Shown: positions 8,778 to 15,743 of the stretch, piece after piece
Numbering within the stretch: position 1 is the stretch's first letter
Layout of the letters: each line of letters starts with the position of its first letter
The notes under the pieces: model-generated
The model's database searches: none
Told to the model about the DNA's origin: nothing
The model's input: the letters and a program-made list of their open reading frames with translations, nothing else
Position numbers and translations under genes: made by a program
Assembly: GCF_024764775.1 (NCBI RefSeq)
Contig: NZ_JALIGC010000029.1
Span: 1 to 64,000 of the forward strand
Direction of reading: 5' to 3'
DNA: 64,000 nucleotides
From: Scandinavium manionii
GTDB lineage: Bacteria; Pseudomonadota; Gammaproteobacteria; Enterobacterales; Enterobacteriaceae

Positions 8778-9020
8778 ATCAGGCGAGGATGCCGAAAAGG
8801 ATAAGAACTCAGGAAGAGGGTCAGGAGCGCCAGGAGGCGAAGACAAAGGAATTGCCAGGAGGCAAACGTCTGGAGACGTCGGAAAAGGATCAGGAAGAAG
8901 ACATGGAGTGTTCTGCGCCAGGGAAAAACAGGGTGAGTTGTTGGCAAACAGGGATTGTAAGACCCGTAATGGGTTGTGAGTCAGGAAAAAAGGCGACAGA
9001 TTACTCTGTCGCCTTTTTTC
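8778..9020 (+). ncRNA. csrC: CsrC regulatory RNA
   Basis: A noncoding RNA that sequesters the translational regulator CsrA. By my count it has about 15 GGA trinucleotides, many in loops of small hairpins, such as those around CAGGAGCGCC and CTGGAGACG. Segments matching E. coli CsrC include GGGTCAGGAGCGCCAGGAGG and GATTGTAAGACCCGT, and the location between engB and yihI is the same. It ends in the terminator GGCGACAGA-TTAC-TCTGTCGCC with a T run. Short open frames across it are chance. Confidence 0.93.
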
Positions 9021-9090
9021 TTTGTCTGCTTTCTGCTAGATTCCGGCTCAATTCTATACTGTAGTAAACAACGTAAAGAAACCCATCATC

Positions 9091-9606
9091 ATGAAAAAAC
9101 CAACATCCGCACCGCGTAGCACAGCATCTGGCAAAGCCCGTCGCAAGACGCGTGAAGAGCTTGATCAGGAAGCGCGTGACCGTAAACGCACCAAAAAGCA
9201 TCGTGGTCACGCAGCAGGTAGCCGCGCGAGTGGCGGTGAGGCTGGCACTGGTGGCAAGAAACAGGGCCAACAGAAAGATCCACGTATTGGCAGTAAAACT
9301 CCGATTCAGCTGGGCGCTGTCGAGCGTCCGGTAACCCGGCAGCAAAAACCGAAGAGCGAGAAACCTATGCTTTCACCGCAGGCCGAGCTGGATTTACTGG
9401 AAAACGATGAGCGCCTGGACGCGCTACTGGAACGTCTCGAGAAGGGCGAAGCCCTTAGCGCCGAAGAACAAACCTGGGTTGACGCAAAACTCGACCGCAT
9501 TGATGCGCTGATGCAAGAACTGGGTCTTTCTTACGACGACGATGAAGACGAAGAAGAAGACGAAGGCAAAGAAGACATGATGCGTTTGCTGAAAGGCGGA
9601 AACTAA
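9091..9606 (+). CDS. yihI: Der GTPase-activating protein YihI
   Basis: A 171-residue cytoplasmic protein that stimulates the GTPase of the ribosome assembly factor Der in E. coli. The first half is very basic (KARRKTREELDQEARDRKRT near residues 10-30) and probably disordered. The second half is acidic and ends in a run of Asp/Glu (about residues 148-162). ATG is preceded by AAAGAAACCC, a weak ribosome site. Length and layout match the E. coli protein of 169 residues. The next small frame begins 3 bp after its stop. Confidence 0.92.
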   Translation: MKKPTSAPRSTASGKARRKTREELDQEARDRKRTKKHRGHAAGSRASGGEAGTGGKKQGQQKDPRIGSKTPIQLGAVERPVTRQQKPKSEKPMLSPQAELDLLENDERLDALLERLEKGEALSAEEQTWVDAKLDRIDALMQELGLSYDDDEDEEEDEGKEDMMRLLKGGN

Positions 9607-9609
9607 CGT

Positions 9610-9792
9610 TTGCACCCCTTCGGACTGCCTGTCCTGCTTATAACCCTTTTGGTTATGTGTTATCTGGGGTGGTTATTCGTTAAACTACGACGGTTGTCGC
9701 GGCGTCAGCATTGGCTGCGCAACCGGCTGAGTACCCGAATGACGGGTCAGCCGGCACGCCGTCGTCGTTCGCGATACCACCGGAAGGAGTAA
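9610..9792 (+). CDS. possible 60-residue membrane protein between yihI and hemN
   Basis: Read from a TTG at 9610 (GGCGGA lies 10 bases upstream), this frame codes for one hydrophobic helix, LPVLLITLLVMCYLGWLFV, followed by a very basic tail rich in Arg. The stop codon TAA lies inside the ribosome site of hemN, which starts 2 bp later, so the frame fills the whole yihI-hemN gap. An internal ATG at 9655 is another start. In other gammaproteobacteria a DUF2489 gene sits in this gap, with an N-terminal helix followed by Leu/Arg/Gln-rich sequence. This may be a shortened relic or a real small protein. I do not recognise it with certainty. Confidence 0.4.
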   Translation: MHPFGLPVLLITLLVMCYLGWLFVKLRRLSRRQHWLRNRLSTRMTGQPARRRRSRYHRKE

Positions 9793-9794
9793 GC

Positions 9795-11168
9795 ATGTCT
9801 GAGCAGTTAATCGACTGGGATTTGGCCCTGATCCAGAAGTACAACTATTCCGGGCCACGTTATACCTCATACCCCACCGCGCTGGAATTTTCCGACGCGT
9901 TCGGCGAAACCGACTTTCAACAGGCAGTTGCCCGTTATCCTGAACGTCCGCTGTCGCTGTACGTTCACATCCCGTTTTGCCATAAGCTCTGCTACTTCTG
10001 CGGCTGCAATAAGATTGTCACCCGCCAGCAGCACAAAGCCGATCAGTACCTCGACGCGCTGGAACAGGAAATTGTCCACCGTGCGCCATTGTTTGCCGGT
10101 CGCAAGGTCAGCCAGCTGCACTGGGGCGGCGGGACGCCAACCTATCTGAACAAAGCGCAAATCAGCCGCCTGATGCAGCTCCTGCGCGGGCATTTTGATT
10201 TTATTGCGGATGCTGAGATTTCCATTGAGGTCGACCCGCGTGAAATCGAACTGGACGTGCTGGATCACTTGCGCAGCGAAGGTTTTAACCGCCTGAGTAT
10301 GGGCGTGCAGGACTTCAATAAAGAGGTTCAGCGCCTGGTAAACCGTGAGCAGGACGAAGAGTTTATCTTTGCATTGCTGAACCGCGCCCGCGAGATTGGC
10401 TTCACGTCGACCAATATCGACCTGATTTACGGCCTGCCGAAGCAAACACCGGAGAGCTTTGCCTTTACCCTTAAGCGGGTTGCAGAGCTGAATCCCGACC
10501 GTCTGAGCGTGTTTAACTACGCGCACATGCCAACGCTGTTCGCGGCACAGCGTAAAATCAAAGACGAAGATTTACCGTCGGCTCAGCAAAAGCTCGACAT
10601 CCTGCAGGAAACAATCACCTCGCTGACCGAAACCGGTTATCAGTTTATCGGTATGGACCACTTTGCACGTCCGGGTGATGAGCTGGCGATTGCCCAGCGT
10701 GAAGGTGTACTGCACCGCAATTTCCAGGGTTATACCACCCAGGGTGACAGCGATTTGTTGGGGCTCGGTGTTTCAGCCATCAGCATGATTGGCGACAGCT
10801 ATGCGCAGAACCAGAAAGAGCTGAAGCGCTATTATCAGCAGGTAGACGAAAGCGGGAACGCGCTGTGGCGTGGCATTGCGCTCACCCAGGACGACTGCAT
10901 TCGCCGCGATGTGATCAAGGCGCTGATTTGTAACTTCCGCCTTGATTTTGCTGATGTCGAGACGCAATGGGCGTTAGATTTCCAGCAATACTTTGCCGAA
11001 GATTTAACGCTGCTGGCGCCACTGGCGAAAGATGGGCTGGTGGACGTGAATGCGCAAGGTATTCAGGTGACGGCGAAAGGGCGGTTGCTGATCCGCAACA
11101 TCTGCATGTGTTTCGATACCTATCTGCGCCAGAAAGCGCGGATGCAGCAGTTCTCACGCGTGATATAA
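9795..11168 (+). CDS. hemN: oxygen-independent coproporphyrinogen III dehydrogenase HemN
   Basis: A radical SAM enzyme of anaerobic heme synthesis that converts coproporphyrinogen III to protoporphyrinogen IX. The 457-residue length equals E. coli HemN. The iron-sulfur motif CHKLCYFCGC is near residues 62-71, and the GGGTPTYL SAM-binding motif near 113. I chose the ATG at 9795 (MSEQLIDWDLAL) because GGAAGGAG lies 5-6 bases before it and it matches the known N terminus; an upstream in-frame ATG at 9711 is not supported. The end ARMQQFSRVI is the family ending. Confidence 0.97.
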   Translation: MSEQLIDWDLALIQKYNYSGPRYTSYPTALEFSDAFGETDFQQAVARYPERPLSLYVHIPFCHKLCYFCGCNKIVTRQQHKADQYLDALEQEIVHRAPLFAGRKVSQLHWGGGTPTYLNKAQISRLMQLLRGHFDFIADAEISIEVDPREIELDVLDHLRSEGFNRLSMGVQDFNKEVQRLVNREQDEEFIFALLNRAREIGFTSTNIDLIYGLPKQTPESFAFTLKRVAELNPDRLSVFNYAHMPTLFAAQRKIKDEDLPSAQQKLDILQETITSLTETGYQFIGMDHFARPGDELAIAQREGVLHRNFQGYTTQGDSDLLGLGVSAISMIGDSYAQNQKELKRYYQQVDESGNALWRGIALTQDDCIRRDVIKALICNFRLDFADVETQWALDFQQYFAEDLTLLAPLAKDGLVDVNAQGIQVTAKGRLLIRNICMCFDTYLRQKARMQQFSRVI

Positions 11169-11193
11169 AAAACGGGCCGAATGGCCCGTTTCA
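11167..11193. terminator. bidirectional terminator between hemN and glnG
   Basis: Perfect 8-bp stem AACGGGCC / GGCCCGTT with loop GAAT at 11171-11190, between convergent genes. The As to its left give a short T run for glnG transcripts. Confidence 0.75.
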
Positions 11194-11214
11194 CTATCAG
11201 CAATCTCAAACGGA

Positions 11215-12624
11215 CTACTCCATTCCTAACTCTTTCAGCTTCCGCGTCAGGGTATTTCGACCCCAGCCGAGCAAGCGCGCGGCTTCCTGTTTGTGCCCCT
11301 GGGTATGACGTAGGGCGGTAGTTAGCAGCGTACGCTCCATTTCCGGTTGCGCTTCAGAGAGCAGGTTTTGATGACCGGAACGCAGCGCGCGGTCAGCCCA
11401 CTGGGCCAGCAGCGTTGCCCAGCTGTCAGGCAGCGAATGAGATGGGCTGTCCGGCACGCTGCTCTCAAACAGCTCTGCGGGCAGATCCTGAATCAGCACT
11501 TCCTGACCGGCGGCCATCACCGTCAGCCAGCGGCAGGTGTTTTCCAGCTGGCGTACGTTCCCTGGCCACGCGAGGCGCGTTAATGCGGCTTCGGTTTCGG
11601 CATGAAGCTGTTTGGCTTCAACGCCAAGCTCGCGGGCCGCATCCTGCAAGAAATGACGCGCAAGACGCGGAATGTCTTCCCGGCGTTCGCGCAGCGGTGG
11701 CAGATGCACCCGGATGACGTTTAGGCGGTGGAATAAATCCTCACGGAATTTACCTTCCTGTACGCGCAGCTCAAGGTTCTGGTGCGTTGCCGCAATGATG
11801 CGGACATCCACTTTCACCGGCGCATAACCACCCACGCGATAAAACTGACCATCGGCCAGCACGCGGAGCAGACGCGTCTGCACATCCAGCGGCATATCGC
11901 CGATTTCATCTAAGAACAGCGTCCCGCCGTCGGCCTGTTCAAAGCGGCCCTGACGAATAGTATTCGCCCCAGTAAACGCGCCTTTTTCGTGGCCAAACAG
12001 TTCAGACTCAATCAAATCTTTAGGAATTGCCGCCATGTTCAGCGCGATGAAAGGTGATTTCGCGCGAGGGCTATGGCGATGCAGGGCATGAGCAACCAGC
12101 TCTTTACCGGTCCCGGATTCACCGTTGATCAGGACGCTAATAGACGAACGGGAAAGACGGCCGATAATGCGGAACACGTCCTGCATCGCAGGCGCTTCGC
12201 CAATAATGTCCGTTGTCGGCCCGTTGACCTGCACATTGCGCGGTTGCTGCTGTTCCTGATAGTGGCTAATCGCCCGTTCGACCAGTGCTACCGCTTCGTC
12301 GATATCAAACGGCTTCGGCAGATAGTCGAAAGCCCCTTGCTGGTAGGCGCTCACGGCCGCATCCAGATCGGAATGGGCCGTCATTATGATGACAGGGAGC
12401 ATCGGATGGCGTTGTTTAATCTGTTTGAGCAACGCCAGCCCGTCCATACCAGGCATTCGGATATCAGACAGCAGCACGTCCGGCGTCTTGCTGGCCAGCG
12501 CGTCGAGCACTTCGCTACCACTTTCAAACGTGGTGCAGGTTAATCCTGCCCCGGTGAGCGCGCGTTCAAGCACCCAACGGATGGAACTATCGTCATCAAC
12601 GATCCAGACTATCCCTCGTTGCAT
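11215..12624 (-). CDS. glnG: nitrogen regulation response regulator NtrC (GlnG)
   Basis: Sigma-54 activator phosphorylated by GlnL when nitrogen is scarce. The 469-residue protein has a receiver domain with the phosphorylated Asp in LLSDIRMPGMDG (residue 54 in E. coli numbering), an AAA+ domain with Walker A GESGTGKE, the sigma-54 contact loop GAFTGA and Walker B FLDEIGDM, and a C-terminal Fis-type helix-turn-helix (KQEAARLLGWGRNTLTRKLK). The start at 12624 (MQRGIVWIVDDD) has GAGGTG upstream and matches E. coli; extension to 12684 is unlikely. It follows glnL by 11 bp. Its own binding sites are seen at glnA and glnL in this window. Confidence 0.97.
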   Translation of the reverse strand: MQRGIVWIVDDDSSIRWVLERALTGAGLTCTTFESGSEVLDALASKTPDVLLSDIRMPGMDGLALLKQIKQRHPMLPVIIMTAHSDLDAAVSAYQQGAFDYLPKPFDIDEAVALVERAISHYQEQQQPRNVQVNGPTTDIIGEAPAMQDVFRIIGRLSRSSISVLINGESGTGKELVAHALHRHSPRAKSPFIALNMAAIPKDLIESELFGHEKGAFTGANTIRQGRFEQADGGTLFLDEIGDMPLDVQTRLLRVLADGQFYRVGGYAPVKVDVRIIAATHQNLELRVQEGKFREDLFHRLNVIRVHLPPLRERREDIPRLARHFLQDAARELGVEAKQLHAETEAALTRLAWPGNVRQLENTCRWLTVMAAGQEVLIQDLPAELFESSVPDSPSHSLPDSWATLLAQWADRALRSGHQNLLSEAQPEMERTLLTTALRHTQGHKQEAARLLGWGRNTLTRKLKELGME

Positions 12625-12635
12625 AAAATGCACCT

Positions 12636-13685
12636 CTATTTCCGAATGGGCAGGTAAACCGAAAATTCTGTATGGCCCGGCCAACTGTTGAACTCAATTT
12701 TGCCGGAGTGTTGATCGATCAAGCTTCGGGCGATGGATAAGCCCAGACCGGTGCCGCCTTCGCGCCCACTGACCATCGGATAAAACAGCGTATCCTGCAG
12801 GTGAGAGGGGATGCCCGGTCCGTTGTCTTCTACGTCAATGCGGGCGGTAAGACGGTAACGTACGCCGTGGAGCGTTAACTGGAACGCGGTACGGGTACGC
12901 AGAATAATTTCGCCGCCTTCCGGGCCCAGTGCTTGTAGAGCATTACGCACGATATTCAGTAAAACTTGCTCTATCTGGTCGGGATCGTGCGGTAATTCCG
13001 GTAAGCTTGGATCGTAATCACGTGTTAAACGCACGTTGTCCGGAAGCTCCATCGACACCAGTTTCACCACACGTTCAGCAACTTTGTGAATGCTTTCAGT
13101 GATATGCATTCCTGGCTGCTGTGGACCAAGAAGCCTGTCCACTAAATTGCGCAGGCGATCGGCCTGCTCAATGATAACTTTGGTGTATTCCAGCAGTGAC
13201 GGATCGGGCAGCGCTTTACTCAAAAGCTGAGCCGCGCCGCGCAGGCCGCCAAGCGGGTTCTTGATTTCATGGGCCAGACCGCGCACCAAATCGCGTGCAG
13301 CGACCTGCTGAGCATGCTGCAGCTGTTCCTGGCTCAGACGACGCTGGTTATCCATCGGCGCCATCTCGAGCAGGATAAGGCCATCAGGCAGCCGTTGAGC
13401 GGTCAACGACAGAATGTGCGAGCGGCCATCAATGACCAACGTCACTTCGTTGTCCGTGAAACCCTGTCCTGCCAGCAGACTTTCCTGCATCAGGTCAATG
13501 TTCAGGGAAAAATAACTCAACAGTTCCGGCAGCGGTGTACCGAATAATTTACGCGAACTCTGGGCGAGCAGCTGCTGCGCTGCCGGGTTGGCGTAATGAA
13601 CCGCCAGCTCGTCATCGACCAGTAGGATACTGTTGATTAAAGAATTGAGGATCTGCCCAGCATCGGGCAGCACGCCTGTTGCCAT
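12636..13685 (-). CDS. glnL: nitrogen regulation sensor kinase/phosphatase NtrB (GlnL)
   Basis: Cytoplasmic two-component histidine kinase controlled by the PII protein; it phosphorylates or dephosphorylates NtrC. The 349-residue protein has an N-terminal PAS domain (about residues 10-110), the phosphorylated His in HEIKNPLGGLRG (near residue 139), and ATPase motifs NIVRNALQAL (N box), DNGPGI (G1) and GTGLGLSIAR (G2). There are no membrane segments, as is usual for this protein. It is the middle gene of glnA-glnL-glnG. Confidence 0.97.
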   Translation of the reverse strand: MATGVLPDAGQILNSLINSILLVDDELAVHYANPAAQQLLAQSSRKLFGTPLPELLSYFSLNIDLMQESLLAGQGFTDNEVTLVIDGRSHILSLTAQRLPDGLILLEMAPMDNQRRLSQEQLQHAQQVAARDLVRGLAHEIKNPLGGLRGAAQLLSKALPDPSLLEYTKVIIEQADRLRNLVDRLLGPQQPGMHITESIHKVAERVVKLVSMELPDNVRLTRDYDPSLPELPHDPDQIEQVLLNIVRNALQALGPEGGEIILRTRTAFQLTLHGVRYRLTARIDVEDNGPGIPSHLQDTLFYPMVSGREGGTGLGLSIARSLIDQHSGKIEFNSWPGHTEFSVYLPIRK

Positions 13686-13706
13686 CCGGCAGTCTCCTGA
13701 AAGGTG

Positions 13707-13728
13707 TGCACCAATTTAGTGCATTATA
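13707..13728 (-). promoter_or_regulatory. glnL promoter with overlapping NtrC operator
   Basis: On the minus strand a perfect -10 hexamer TATAAT lies at 13723-13728. The predicted start point falls about 13716, in the middle of the NtrC-type site TGCACCAATTTAGTGCA (13707-13723). In E. coli phosphorylated NtrC represses the glnL promoter from such a position. Confidence 0.8.
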
Positions 13729-13773
13729 GCGGTTTTCTTCCGCAAAGCGCCTGATATCAGACTGTTGCTGGAG

Positions 13774-13797
13774 AAAAAAGCCCATCCTAAGATGGGC
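13774..13797 (-). terminator. glnA terminator
   Basis: Reading the minus strand, a 7-bp stem GCCCATC / GATGGGC with a 4-base loop is followed by six Ts (13774-13779). It lies after glnA and before the glnL promoter, so it should reduce but not abolish read-through into glnLG. Confidence 0.85.
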
Positions 13798-13819
13798 CAA
13801 AAGTTTCCACGGCAACTCA

Positions 13820-13943
13820 ATCTCCGTGTCCTTCACGCTGCAACAGTGTTGGCTGCCTTTGTTCGCCCAAATCACTTAGTGGACTAAGCTCATTGGGACT
13901 TACTCAGTTGCCGCCTTGTTACAACGCGAAAACCATCGGAGAT
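13820..13943. repeat. ERIC repeat (divergent copy)
   Basis: A 124-bp imperfect palindrome bounded by ATCTCCG and CGGAGAT. It shares order and spacing with the ERIC copy at 46976-47098: a TTCACG-TTGC block, a GTTGGCT block, a CACTTA-AAG core flanked by CCCAA/TTGGG (CCCCAG/CTGGGG in ERIC), and a GCCGCC block. It lies between the glnA stop codon and the glnA terminator, so it is transcribed as part of the glnA mRNA. Confidence 0.75.
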
Positions 13944-13953
13944 GACTAACTTC

Positions 13954-15363
13954 TTAAACGCTGTAGTACAGCTCGAACTCTACCGGATGCGGAGTCATGC
14001 GAACGCGGTCGTTTTCTTCAACGCGCAGAGCGATGTAAGCATCGATCGCTTCGTCAGTGAACACGCCGCCCGCAGTCAGGAACTCGCGGTCTTCGTTCAG
14101 GCAGTTCAGTGCTTCTTCCAGAGAACCTGCAACCTGTGGGATCTCTTTCGCTTCTTCTGGCGGCAGGTCGTACAGGTTTTTGTCCATTGCTTCGCCTGGG
14201 TGGATCTTGTTCTTGATACCGTCAAGACCAGCCATCAGCAGAGCTGCGAAGCACAGATACGGGTTAGCCGCTGGGTCCGGGAAGCGCACTTCGATACGAC
14301 GTGCTTTCGGAGACGCAACCACTGGGATACGGATAGATGCAGAACGGTTACGGGCAGAGTAAGCCAGCATAACCGGTGCTTCGTAACCCGGGACCAGACG
14401 CTTGTAGGAGTTGGTGGTTGGGTTCGCCAGGGCGTTGATCGCTTTAGCGTGTTTGATTACGCCACCGATGTAGAACAGTGCCTGCTCAGACAGACCTGCA
14501 TATTTGTCACCCGCGAACAGGTTAGTACCGTTCTTGGACAGGGACATGTGGCAGTGCATACCGGAACCGTTATCACCGAACATAGGTTTTGGCATGAAAG
14601 TCGCGGTTTTACCGAAACGGTGCGCGACGTTGTGAACCACATATTTGTAGATCTGAATTTCGTCAGCTTTTTTGGTCATGGTGTTGAAGCGGGTTGCCAC
14701 TTCGTTCTGACCAGCAGTTGCTACTTCGTGGTGGTGAGCTTCAACAACCAGGCCCATTTCTTCCATCACCAGACACATGGTAGAACGCAGGTCCTGTGCG
14801 GAATCGACTGGTGGAACCGGGAAGTAACCGCCTTTAACCGCTGGACGGTGGCCTTTGTTGCCGCCTTCGTATTTGGTGCCGGTGTTCCATGCGCCTTCGA
14901 TATCATCGATAGCAACGTGGGAGCCGGAAATAGAGCTACCGAAACGCACATCATCGAACAGGAAGAACTCTGGCTCTGGCCCGAACAGAACGGTGTCTGC
15001 GATGCCGGTGGAACGCAGGTATTCTTCAGCGCGTTTAGCGATGGAGCGCGGGTCACGGTCGTAGCCCTGCAGAGTGCCAGGCTCAAGGATGTCACAACGA
15101 ATGATCAGAGTAGACTCTTCGAAGAACGGGTCCATGACAGCAGTGGAAGCGTCTGGCATCAGAACCATGTCAGATTCGTTGATACCTTTCCAGCCACCGA
15201 TAGAGGAGCCGTCAAACATTTTGCCTTCTTCGAAGAACTCGGCATTTACCTGATGAGCAGGAATTGTGACGTGCTGTTCTTTACCTTTGGTATCGGTGAA
15301 GCGCAGATCAACAAACTTCACTTCATGCTCGTTCAGCATCGTCAAAACGTGTTCAGCGGACAT
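13954..15363 (-). CDS. glnA: glutamine synthetase type I
   Basis: ATP-dependent synthesis of glutamine from glutamate and ammonia; a dodecamer in the cytoplasm. The 469-residue protein has the signatures FDGSSIGGWKGI, the glutamate/ATP region FMPKPMFGDNGSGMHCH, the flap loop and the adenylylation site Tyr within NLYDLPPEE (Tyr397 in E. coli numbering), so GlnE control is expected. The start MSAEHVLTMLNEHEV matches E. coli. It is the first gene of the operon and is read from the sigma-54 promoter upstream. A long open frame on the other strand is a by-product of codon bias. Confidence 0.98.
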   Translation of the reverse strand: MSAEHVLTMLNEHEVKFVDLRFTDTKGKEQHVTIPAHQVNAEFFEEGKMFDGSSIGGWKGINESDMVLMPDASTAVMDPFFEESTLIIRCDILEPGTLQGYDRDPRSIAKRAEEYLRSTGIADTVLFGPEPEFFLFDDVRFGSSISGSHVAIDDIEGAWNTGTKYEGGNKGHRPAVKGGYFPVPPVDSAQDLRSTMCLVMEEMGLVVEAHHHEVATAGQNEVATRFNTMTKKADEIQIYKYVVHNVAHRFGKTATFMPKPMFGDNGSGMHCHMSLSKNGTNLFAGDKYAGLSEQALFYIGGVIKHAKAINALANPTTNSYKRLVPGYEAPVMLAYSARNRSASIRIPVVASPKARRIEVRFPDPAANPYLCFAALLMAGLDGIKNKIHPGEAMDKNLYDLPPEEAKEIPQVAGSLEEALNCLNEDREFLTAGGVFTDEAIDAYIALRVEENDRVRMTPHPVEFELYYSV

Positions 15364-15454
15364 ACTTAAACTCTCCCGGATTTGTCAGTGTCGTCGTGGT
15401 AACGAACTATTCTTGGCACTGCTTAATGTGGCGTTGTTGCCTTGAAAAAGATAA

Positions 15455-15471
15455 AGCGAAATCTGTGCCAA
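15455..15471 (-). promoter_or_regulatory. sigma-54 promoter glnAp2
   Basis: On the minus strand TTGGCACAGATTTCGCT shows the -24 GG and -12 GC with exactly 10 bases between them. The element is identical, as I recall it, to the E. coli glnAp2 core. Confidence 0.92.
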
Positions 15472-15543
15472 CTTTTAAATACACCCCAAAAGGCGTTATG
15501 ATGCGCACCATAGTGCAAAAGGGCTGCACCACGATGGATATCT

Positions 15544-15592
15544 TGCACCAAAATAGTGCTCATGTGTGAAATGCGGGCACTGTTTTGGTGCA
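15544..15592 (-). promoter_or_regulatory. paired NtrC enhancer sites for glnA
   Basis: Two strong NtrC sites: TGCACCAAAATAGTGCT (15544-15560) and GCACTGTTTTGGTGCA (15577-15592). Their centres are about 32 bp apart (three helical turns) and about 109 and 141 bp upstream of the expected start, the arrangement of the E. coli enhancer. A further related sequence, GCGCACCATAGTGCA, lies at 15503-15517. Confidence 0.88.
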
Positions 15593-15743
15593 ATTTGCGT
15601 GATTAGGCCCTTTTTACTCTTCGTGAAAGCGATCACACGACAACTCTGCGATACTTGTTTGCAGAGGATGTTTGTGATCCTGTTTAGTCCTGCGATTAAT
15701 CCGTGTACAATAACGCGCTATTTCTAATGCCTGAGGCAAAGTT

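Noticed and set aside
8743..9064. Short open frames across the csrC region
   Set aside because: The sequence matches CsrC RNA with its GGA repeats and terminator; the frames have no ribosome sites and are composed of the RNA's repeats.
12625..12684. 20-residue N-terminal extension of NtrC
   Set aside because: It would overlap the end of glnL, and the receiver domain starts at MQRGIVWIVDDD with its own ribosome site.
13942..15369. 475-codon open frame on the plus strand opposite glnA
   Set aside because: It mirrors glnA completely, its product is rich in Val, Phe, His and Cys with no family motif, and glnA on the other strand is certain. Codon bias of a highly expressed gene explains it.
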